A stretch of 18,124 nucleotides of DNA, taken from Betaproteobacteria bacterium. Its GTDB lineage: Bacteria > Pseudomonadota > Gammaproteobacteria > Burkholderiales > SG8-39. Below the pieces are notes generated by a model that worked only from the letters and a program-made list of their open reading frames with translations, searched no databases and was not told the DNA's origin. Position numbers and translations under genes: made by a program. The stretch lies in contig SHXL01000034.1 of the NCBI GenBank assembly GCA_009693345.1, forward strand, positions 1 through 18,124. Reading direction: 5' to 3'. Shown one piece after another: positions 13,125-18,124 of the stretch. Each line of letters opens with the position of its first letter. The stretch's first letter is position 1.

Positions 13125-13280
13125 ATGCAAGTCCTGCAAAGCTTCGTTTCAGGCCGCTGGATCGAGGGCGGCGGCGAGGAACTCGGCGGGCGGCGCGCGC
13201 TGTCCTTCTACCTGCAGCGCGTCGCGCTGGAGGGATCGCGGCCGTTGATCGCCGGCCTGACCAAAGGGAGTTCGTCATGA
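13125..13280 (+). pseudogene. Relic of a PaaZ/BoxD-type aldehyde dehydrogenase with internal deletion
   Basis: The frame has 51 codons. Residues 1-15, MQVLQSFVSGRWIEG, match the N-terminus of PaaZ/BoxD dehydrogenases (E. coli PaaZ begins MQQLASFLSGTWQSG). Residues 15-48, [20 protein letters not shown] then LEGSRPLIAGLTKGS, match the end of the dehydrogenase domain (PaaZ [20 protein letters not shown]). About 480-500 residues between, with the catalytic Cys and Glu, are missing. A Gly-rich GGGE-like sequence occurs at both joined points, suggesting recombination between short repeats. The start overlaps the stop of a 16-codon frame at 13075-13125 (MQPVSYRALGDFLREP, unassigned), and its stop overlaps the next gene's start, so it may persist as a translational coupler. 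Confidence 0.7.
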
Positions 13281-14317
13281 CGCAGAACCTGATTTCCGCC
13301 GGTATCGCGCTCGCGCTGGCGGCAGGCCTGGCAACAGCGCCGGCGCTCGCCCAGAACGTGAAAATCACGCCCCTCGGCTCGCATCAGGGCGAGCTCTGCG
13401 CGAACGACCGCGCGACGCTGTTCGAAGACCCGGCCGGCGTGCGCATCCTCTACGACGCGGGCCACACCCTGACCGGTGCGGACGACCCGCGGCTCGGCAA
13501 TATCCACCTCGTGCTGCTCAGCCACGTGCATGGCGACCACATTGGCGACCAGAAGCTGAAGGCGCCCGGCGCCGGCACCTGCGCGAACTCGGAAAGAGTG
13601 CCGGCCGGCCCGAACTCCATGACCGCGGAGGTCGCGGCCGCGAAAGGCGCCGCGCTCGTGATGACGAGCGACATGAGCACCTTCATCGGCGCCAAGATCC
13701 AGCACATCCGCGGCGGTGCGCTGCTGGCCTTCTGTCCGCAGACCGCGGGCGCGACGACCGTACCGGTGGCCACGCCGTGCCGCTCGAACACGCACCTCGG
13801 CGGGGCATTCACCGCCAGGGCGGCCGGGGCAACGCAGGGCGTGGAAATCACCATCGTCTTCGCGTCGCACGCCAACAACGCGCCCCTCTCGCTGCTGTCT
13901 GAAGCGCAACGCGCCAACCTGGGTGCCGACGGCACCAGCATCGTCATCGGGCCGCCCACCGGCTACGTCGTCAAGTTCAGCAACGGCCTCACGGCCTATC
14001 TGTCGGGCGACACCGGCATCCACACCGAGATGAAAACGGTGGTGGACGAGTTCCACAAGGCGAACCTTGCGCTGCTCAATCTCGGACCGAGCGCGGGAAC
14101 CGTGCTCTCGGGGGCCTACGCGATGAACGAACTCGGCCGGCCCGCATCGGTGATCCTCAGCCATCCGAACGAAGCCGTGACCGAAGGCGGCAAGCTGCGG
14201 CCCGCTTCGCGCGCGGCGGCGCTCGTCAAACTGCTCAAGGGCATCACGCCGCAGCTCGCGATCAGCGGCCGCACCATGGAGTTCGACGGTAAAGGCAACT
14301 GCGTCGCCGGCTGCTGA
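13277..14317 (+). CDS. Exported metallo-beta-lactamase-fold hydrolase
   Basis: This 346-residue MBL-fold protein has a signal peptide (residues 1-25, ending APALAQ). The zinc motif SHVHGDHIGD gives H83, H85, D87 and H88. Further likely ligands are H198 (FASHANNAP), D245 (YLSGDTG) and H296 (LSHPNEA), so the full binuclear site is present. The UlaG/YcbL-like layout with a long loop at residues 93-175 containing several Cys and His (TCANSER, AFCPQ, TPCRSNTHLGG) is unusual. Periplasmic, reaction unknown. The ATG overlaps the relic's stop as ATGA with GGGAG upstream, and the stop TGA overlaps the next GST start as TGATG. Likely one operon with the following GST. Confidence 0.9.
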   Translation: MTQNLISAGIALALAAGLATAPALAQNVKITPLGSHQGELCANDRATLFEDPAGVRILYDAGHTLTGADDPRLGNIHLVLLSHVHGDHIGDQKLKAPGAGTCANSERVPAGPNSMTAEVAAAKGAALVMTSDMSTFIGAKIQHIRGGALLAFCPQTAGATTVPVATPCRSNTHLGGAFTARAAGATQGVEITIVFASHANNAPLSLLSEAQRANLGADGTSIVIGPPTGYVVKFSNGLTAYLSGDTGIHTEMKTVVDEFHKANLALLNLGPSAGTVLSGAYAMNELGRPASVILSHPNEAVTEGGKLRPASRAAALVKLLKGITPQLAISGRTMEFDGKGNCVAGC

Positions 14318-15054
14318 TGCGCTACCTGCTTTATTACTGGCCGGAAATCCAGGGCCGGGGCGAATTCATCCGCCTCGCTCTGGAGGATGCGGGGGCGGAC
14401 TATGTCGATGTTTTGCGCCTTTCCGGAAAAGCTTCTTTTTCGAATTATCCGGATTTGAAGCGAGCACCCTATGCTCCGCCATACCTCGTCGCAGGCAGGC
14501 TCGTCCTCTCGCAAACCGCCAACATCCTGCAGTACCTCGGGCCGCGACTGTGCCTCGCGCCGAAGGACGAAGCCGGCCGTCTCTGGGTGAACCAGCTCCA
14601 GCTCACCATCGCCGACTGGCTGGCCGAGGTGCACGACACGCACCACCCGATCGGTTCGGGCCGCTATTACGAGGAACAACGGCCCGAAGCGAAACGCCGG
14701 ACCGCGGATTTCCTTGCCGTCCGGCTGCCGAAATATCTCGACTATTACGATGGGGTATTGCGGCGTGCTGAAAGGGGCTCCGCAGGGGGCGGCTACCTGC
14801 TCGGAAAGGCGTGCAGCTACGCAGATCTGTCCCTTTTTCAGATGGTTGCGGGCCTGCGCTACGCGTTTCCGCTCGCCTTCGGCAGGCTTGAGCAGCGCCA
14901 TGCGCGCATCGTTGGGGTCCACGACCGGGTGGCGGCGCGTCCTCGCCTCGCCGCCTACCTTGCTTCCCGGGGGCGCGTTCCCTTCAACCTTCGGGGCATC
15001 TTCCGGCACTATCCCGAGCTCGACTCGACTCGAAAAAAATCAAAAAAAACATAG
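14317..15054 (+). CDS. Glutathione S-transferase, sigma-like
   Basis: The 245-residue protein has the GST N domain opening MRYLLYYWPEIQGRGEFIRL, which resembles the sigma/alpha type with a catalytic-type Tyr near residue 7. APPYLV (residues 53-58) has the cis-Pro region and LSQTANILQYLG the Gln66-Thr67 glutathione contact. The C domain (WVNQLQLTIADWLAEVHDTH, GYLLGKACSYADLSLFQMV) is helical. It is longer than usual, with a basic tail (TRKKSKKT). The start overlaps the MBL gene's stop, so the two are translationally coupled. Codons 30-50 are less GC-rich than the neighbours. Substrate unknown. Confidence 0.92.
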   Translation: MRYLLYYWPEIQGRGEFIRLALEDAGADYVDVLRLSGKASFSNYPDLKRAPYAPPYLVAGRLVLSQTANILQYLGPRLCLAPKDEAGRLWVNQLQLTIADWLAEVHDTHHPIGSGRYYEEQRPEAKRRTADFLAVRLPKYLDYYDGVLRRAERGSAGGGYLLGKACSYADLSLFQMVAGLRYAFPLAFGRLEQRHARIVGVHDRVAARPRLAAYLASRGRVPFNLRGIFRHYPELDSTRKKSKKT

Positions 15055-15101
15055 ACCTGTGCCATGATTCGGTGGTATAAAGGCGGGTGCGAGAAGAAGC
15101 C

Positions 15102-15308
15102 ATGGACTGGACCAAGGACCGAATCCAAACGTTGACCAAACCGGAGGTGAAGCAGCTACGCGCGAATGCGGAGCGGCTCCAGGAACCGGAAGTGGTGGCG
15201 TTGTGCGACGAGGTGCTCAGCGGCAAGGCAAAAGCGGCCAAGGCCGCAACGGCACGCCCTACCAAGGCAAAGAAACCCAGTAAGACAGCCAAAGTCGAAG
15301 AAGGCTGA
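15102..15308 (+). CDS. Small conserved protein with Lys/Ala-rich tail
   Basis: The 68-residue protein starts MDWTKDRIQTLTKPEVKQLR, with a helical stretch to about residue 42 (ANAERLQEPEVVALCDEVLS), followed by a basic tail of Lys-Ala repeats (GKAKAAKAATARPTKAKKPS). The tail looks like the H1-type tails of bacterial nucleic-acid-binding proteins, so DNA or RNA binding is possible but is inference. The ATG at 15102 is preferred over the GTG at 15087, with GAAGAAG upstream. An intrinsic terminator follows at 15316. No family recognised. Confidence 0.72.
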   Translation: MDWTKDRIQTLTKPEVKQLRANAERLQEPEVVALCDEVLSGKAKAAKAATARPTKAKKPSKTAKVEEG

Positions 15309-15315
15309 CACCAAG

Positions 15316-15340
15316 AAGCCCGGGCAACCGAGCTTTTTTT
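15316..15340 (+). terminator. Intrinsic terminator of the Lys-rich small-protein gene
   Basis: Stem AAGCCCGG/CCGAGCTT with one mismatch and GCAA loop, followed by a run of seven T. It begins 8 bp after the stop codon. The core GCCCGGGCAACCG is the same as in the csp terminator at 11164. Confidence 0.85.
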
Positions 15341-15345
15341 ATCTC

Positions 15346-15540
15346 ATGGACAAAAAGAAAACTTGGCGCGATCAGGAACAGCAGCTGGTTGAGCGCTGGA
15401 CAGCGGCCAACGAGCGTTATCGCCTCGCCCACGCCGGCAAGGTCGCCGCCGAGGTGCAGGCCGCGCAGGCGGAGCTCGAACTCCTCAGGCGGCAGGTCGC
15501 GCGCCTGAAGAGCGAATTCAACACCGGCAAGCGTTACTAG
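15346..15540 (+). CDS. Small coiled-coil protein of unknown function
   Basis: The frame codes for 64 residues: MDKKKTWRDQEQQLVERWTA, then a long amphipathic helix with heptad-like Leu/Ala spacing (AAEVQAAQAELELLRRQVAR), ending NTGKRY. Codon use looks real and the sequence is fully helical, as in small coiled-coil proteins. The start lies just after the T-run of the terminator at 15316-15340, with no Shine-Dalgarno sequence, so expression depends on readthrough, on a promoter inside the hairpin region, or on leaderless translation. Function unknown. Confidence 0.6.
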   Translation: MDKKKTWRDQEQQLVERWTAANERYRLAHAGKVAAEVQAAQAELELLRRQVARLKSEFNTGKRY

Positions 15541-15554
15541 CCGTCGCAGATGTC

Positions 15555-15574
15555 GTCCCCGCGCAGGCGGGGAC
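15555..15574. repeat. Short palindromic dispersed repeat (REP-like), second copy
   Basis: A perfect 8-bp inverted repeat GTCCCCGC/GCGGGGAC around a GCAG loop begins 15 bp after the coiled-coil gene. It shares its layout and CCCGCGCA core with the repeat at 2526-2545. There is no T-run, so it is not a classical terminator. Confidence 0.7.
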
Positions 15575-15722
15575 CCGGCGAGTGATTTGCGGAAGGCAAG
15601 CGAAGCCACGAAATGGCTTCGCCGAATCCGTGCTCCGTCCGATGACCGCTTTCGACCCGAAGCGGTCGTTCAAACCGGGAGCGGGAGAATGGGCAAATCG
15701 TGCAGCGCGGTGGGGTCAGGGG

Positions 15723-15742
15723 CGGATAGACTTTCCTATCCG
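15723..15742. promoter_or_regulatory. Perfect 7-bp dyad, possible operator
   Basis: CGGATAG and CTATCCG are separated by six bases. The dyad lies about 57 bp upstream of a consensus-like -10 box in the spacer before the cupin gene, a place where an activator or repressor could bind. No T-run follows. A role in regulating the cupin-LVIVD unit is inference. Confidence 0.35.
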
Positions 15743-15798
15743 TTGAAACTCCTTTCCTGCGCGGCATCCTAAACCTTCGTCGGCCCGTGCACCGGAGA

Positions 15799-15804
15799 TA
15801 TACT
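15799..15804 (+). promoter_or_regulatory. Likely sigma-70 -10 box before the cupin gene
   Basis: TATACT is close to the TATAAT consensus. The -35 candidate at 15776-15781 (TTCGTC, 17-bp spacing) is weak, which fits an activator-dependent promoter. A strong ribosome site AAGGAG follows at 15821-15826 and the ATG at 15835. Confidence 0.4.
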
Positions 15805-15834
15805 CTAGGCGAGCGATTCGAAGGAGCCTTCGAG

Positions 15835-16977
15835 ATGAAATCGGCCACCGCCACCCCCATAGCCTCCCGCGCCACCGAGCTGGAGGCGCTGCACGCCGAC
15901 ATCGCGCGAAAGGACATGTTTCCGTTCTGGGCGACCACCGCCGGACCGGGACACGACGAGGTCAAGCGCCTGATGGGCGCCGCGCCGCGCGCGCAGCCCT
16001 TCCTCTGGTCCTATGCCGACGCCATCGAGCCGCTGCTGGTGAAGGCGGCGAAGCTCGTCACCACGGTGGAATCCGAACGCCGCTCGCTGATCCTGGTGAA
16101 CCCGGGGCTCGCGCCGCGCCGCGCCACCGTCACCACCATGTACACCGCGTACCGCCTGAACGATCCCAACGAAGTGATGCCGCCGCACCGGCATTCGCCG
16201 AGCGCGATCCGCTTCGGCCTCACCGGCACGCAGAACTTCACCGGCGTCGAGGGCGAGGACATGAGCTTCGGACCGGGCGACCTGGTGCTCACGCCGCACG
16301 ACACCTGGCACAACCATGGCAACGTCGGCGCGGACCCGGCGGTGAACCTGTCGGTGCTCGACCTGCCGCTGGTCGAGACGCTGAATGCGGTGTATTTCGA
16401 GCACGACTACAAGGAAGACGGCGTCGCCAAGAAGCAGCAGACCGCAAGGGTGCCGGCCGACTATTCCGAGCGCATCTATGGCCACGGCGGCTACCTGCCG
16501 CGCTTCGTGTCGCACAAGCGCGGCACCGGCATGGCCTCGCCGATGTACTGCTACCGCTGGGCGCCGCTGCGCGAGCTGCTCGAGAAGCACAAGGACTGGG
16601 ACGGCGATCCCTACGACGCGCTGATGGTGGAATATGTCGACCCGGTCAACGGCGGGCCGCTGTTCAAGACCATGACCTTCTTCGCGCAGATGCTGCGCCC
16701 CGGCGAGCGCACGCGGCCGCTGAAACAGACTGCGAGCCTGCTGGTGACGCCTTTCGAGGGCGGCGGCCTTGGCCACACCCTGATCGGCGGCAAGCGCTTC
16801 GACTGGAAGAACTTCGACACCCTCGCCGTGCCGGCGGGCGAGTGGATGGAGCACGTCAACACCTCGAAGAGCCCGATCGTGCTGTTCGTCGCCAGCGACG
16901 AGCCGGCGTTGCGCGCGTTCGGCCTGCACAAGAAGTGGGGACGCGATGCCTCCGGCGATATCGAACGTCTGATTTAG
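15835..16977 (+). CDS. Gentisate 1,2-dioxygenase-like bicupin
   Basis: The 380-residue protein has two cupin domains. Gentisate 1,2-dioxygenase opens the ring of gentisate with Fe(II) and O2. The N-terminal cupin has PPHRHSPSAIRFGLTG with H118 and H120, and TPHDTWHNHGN with H159. The 41-residue spacing from the first to the last His equals that of the iron ligands of E. coli gentisate dioxygenase. SLILVNPGLAPRRATVTT is also family-like. The second cupin (residues 275-370: RPLKQTASLLVTPFEGGGLG, SPIVLFVASDEP) lacks a clear His triad, as usual. AAGGAG eight bases upstream fixes the start at 15835. No maleylpyruvate isomerase or fumarylpyruvate hydrolase is nearby, so the substrate may be another hydroxylated aromatic acid. 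Confidence 0.9.
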   Translation: MKSATATPIASRATELEALHADIARKDMFPFWATTAGPGHDEVKRLMGAAPRAQPFLWSYADAIEPLLVKAAKLVTTVESERRSLILVNPGLAPRRATVTTMYTAYRLNDPNEVMPPHRHSPSAIRFGLTGTQNFTGVEGEDMSFGPGDLVLTPHDTWHNHGNVGADPAVNLSVLDLPLVETLNAVYFEHDYKEDGVAKKQQTARVPADYSERIYGHGGYLPRFVSHKRGTGMASPMYCYRWAPLRELLEKHKDWDGDPYDALMVEYVDPVNGGPLFKTMTFFAQMLRPGERTRPLKQTASLLVTPFEGGGLGHTLIGGKRFDWKNFDTLAVPAGEWMEHVNTSKSPIVLFVASDEPALRAFGLHKKWGRDASGDIERLI

Positions 16978-16986
16978 TTTTTCAAC

Positions 16987-18099
16987 TTGAAAAGCAAGAA
17001 TACGCGGCTGGTTTCGCACGTCGACGTGGCGGGCGGCGGGCAGGTGTGGATCGAGGGCAACACCATGCTCGTCGGCCACATGCGCAACCCGAACGGCACG
17101 TCCCTCTTCGACGTGTCGGACCCGAAGAAGCCGAAGTTCCTCGAGCACATCAAGATGCCGGAGGGCTGGCACTCGCACAAGGTGCGCGCCGCCAACGGCG
17201 TGATGATCGTCAACCACGAGCGCTTCGGCAAAGGCAACGAGGACTTCGGCGGCGGCCTGGGCATCTACGACATCTCGAATCCGTCGAAACCGAAGGAGCT
17301 CGCCAAGTGGAAAACGGCGGGCAAGGGCGTGCACCGCTACTCGTTCGACGGCCGCTACGCCTACATCTCGCCCACCGTCGAGGGCTACGTCGGCAACATC
17401 GTGATGATCCTCGACCTCAAGAACCCGGCTAAGCCGCAGGAGGTGGGGCGCTGGTGGATTCCGGGGCAGTGGCAGGCGGGCGGCGAGGACTATCCGTGGA
17501 CCGACTACGTCGAGCCGCGCTGCCACCACCCGCTGCGCCGCGGCAACCGCCTGTACGTGAGCTATTGGCACCACGGCATCTTCATCCTCGATATCACCGA
17601 CATGGCGAAGCCGAAGCTCGTTTCGCAGGGCGTGAAGAGCCTCGCCTTCCCGCATCCCACGCATACCTGCCTGCCGATGCCCGAACCGCTCAAGGGGCGC
17701 GACGTGATGATCGTGGCCGACGAGGATGTCTCCAAGCTCACGCCCGCGGCGCCGGCGTTCACGTGGATGTACGACATCACGGATGAAAGGGCGCCGATCC
17801 CCATCAGCACTTTTCAAGTTGATTCGATAGATCAAAGCGAGCCTGCCGTGGCGATGACCGGCTGCCACCAGCCCTCGGAGCGCTTCACCGGCACCGTGAT
17901 CCCTTTCGCCTGGTTCGCGCAGGGCCTGCGCCTGATCGACGTGTCGGACCCGTTCCGCATGAAGGAAGTCGGCTACCACGTACCCGACGTCCCGCCAGGC
18001 TGCGAGCGCGTGTCGTCGAACGACGTGACCATCGACGCGCGCGGCCTGATCTATCTTGTGGATCGCCAGAACGGCTTCGACCTCGTGGAAAGGACATGA
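16987..18099 (+). CDS. LVIVD-repeat propeller protein, coupled to the cupin gene
   Basis: The 370-residue protein probably starts with TTG nine bases after the cupin stop. Six LVIVD-type repeats form a propeller: SLFDVSDPKKPKFLEH (39-54), LGIYDISNPSKPKELAKW (91-108), VMILDLKNPAKPQEVGRW (139-156), IFILDITDMAKPKLVSQ (198-214), WMYDITDERAPIPIS (260-274) and LRLIDVSDPFRMKEVGY (314-330). No signal peptide is seen, so it should be cytosolic, unlike many LVIVD proteins. Several His clusters between blades (HSHK, RCHHP, HPTHTC, GCHQPSE) could bind a metal, but that is inference. Its stop overlaps the next start (ATGA), so at least three genes are coupled. Confidence 0.87.
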   Translation: MKSKNTRLVSHVDVAGGGQVWIEGNTMLVGHMRNPNGTSLFDVSDPKKPKFLEHIKMPEGWHSHKVRAANGVMIVNHERFGKGNEDFGGGLGIYDISNPSKPKELAKWKTAGKGVHRYSFDGRYAYISPTVEGYVGNIVMILDLKNPAKPQEVGRWWIPGQWQAGGEDYPWTDYVEPRCHHPLRRGNRLYVSYWHHGIFILDITDMAKPKLVSQGVKSLAFPHPTHTCLPMPEPLKGRDVMIVADEDVSKLTPAAPAFTWMYDITDERAPIPISTFQVDSIDQSEPAVAMTGCHQPSERFTGTVIPFAWFAQGLRLIDVSDPFRMKEVGYHVPDVPPGCERVSSNDVTIDARGLIYLVDRQNGFDLVERT

Positions 18100-18124
18100 C
18101 GAAGAACGCCTTCGGCAAGAAGAA
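18096..18124 (+). CDS. Start of a further gene, cut by the window edge
   Basis: Nine codons, MTKNAFGKK, remain. The ATG overlaps the LVIVD gene's stop codon and GGAAAGG lies just upstream, so it is a coupled member of the same operon. The product cannot be identified. Confidence 0.5.

Noticed and set aside
13075..13125. 16-codon frame MQPVSYRALGDFLREP overlapping the PaaZ relic start
   Set aside because: It may be a leader or another relic, but it is too short to assign and has no good ribosome site; mentioned only in the relic entry.
13208..14164. 318-codon open frame on the minus strand
   Set aside because: Antisense of the MBL-fold gene with its complete zinc motif.
15805..17979. 724-codon open frame on the minus strand
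   Set aside because: It is antisense to the cupin and LVIVD genes, which have clear motifs and ribosome signals. Its product is a His/Arg/Ala/Val-rich mix with no domain, as expected for the reverse frame of GC-rich genes.
1..18124. CRISPR arrays, toxin-antitoxin pairs, integrase or phage genes, tRNAs
   Set aside because: Looked for on both strands; no regularly spaced repeats, no typical small operon pairs, no recombinase motifs and no tRNA-like cloverleaf were recognised.

Overview
This is a GC-rich window that looks like a betaproteobacterial chromosome, most likely Burkholderiales. The case rests on gene content: two Bug-type tripartite tricarboxylate transporter (TTT) receptors, a phthalate-dioxygenase-type Rieske oxygenase, a gentisate-dioxygenase-type cupin, several glutathione S-transferases (GSTs), a DUF4124 protein, a CspA-type protein with the usual GCAA-loop terminator, and dispersed short palindromes. 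No tRNA, rRNA, CRISPR array, transposase or phage gene was seen.

Layout. Minus strand, positions 1-2983: a short secreted protein, a Rieske oxygenase, a Bug receptor overlapping it by ATGA, a 58-codon remnant of a class II aldolase, and the first codons of a GST. Plus strand, 3042-4657: a MetE-C-like methyltransferase coupled by ATGA to a 2-hydroxychromene-2-carboxylate (HCCA) isomerase-like protein. Minus strand, 4387-5601: a ParB-N-domain protein whose frame runs antisense through the 3' part of the isomerase gene. Plus strand, 5695-7672: a secreted beta-propeller and a ketopantoate-reductase-like dehydrogenase. Minus strand, 7697-10176: a response-regulator fragment, a frameshifted membrane protein, a second Bug receptor, an HpxZ/AtzH-like protein and a frameshifted GST. 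The next block mixes strands: a DUF4124 protein (minus), then csp, a small conserved protein, an MliC-like lipoprotein, a CinA-C amidohydrolase and a GST (all plus). The plus strand continues with a relic of a PaaZ/BoxD-type aldehyde dehydrogenase, a periplasmic metallo-beta-lactamase-fold protein, another GST, two short proteins, a gentisate-dioxygenase-like cupin, an LVIVD propeller, and the first codons of a further gene.

Functionally the intact genes point to uptake and oxidative breakdown of aromatic or carboxylated compounds (Bug receptors, Rieske oxygenase, HCCA isomerase, ring-cleavage cupin, GSTs), interspersed with stress and housekeeping genes. These are inferences from family membership; no substrate can be read from the sequence.

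The most striking property is erosion. At least five gene relics can be recognised, and two of them (class II aldolase, PaaZ/BoxD) look like large internal deletions that kept both gene ends and their coupling to neighbours. A 22-23 bp repeat occurs three times, always at a gene boundary, and once forms the start of a lipoprotein signal peptide. I did not find a clear new defence or mobile system. The least explained intact unit is the cupin-LVIVD pair at 15835-18099, with its own promoter-like region and a perfect dyad upstream.
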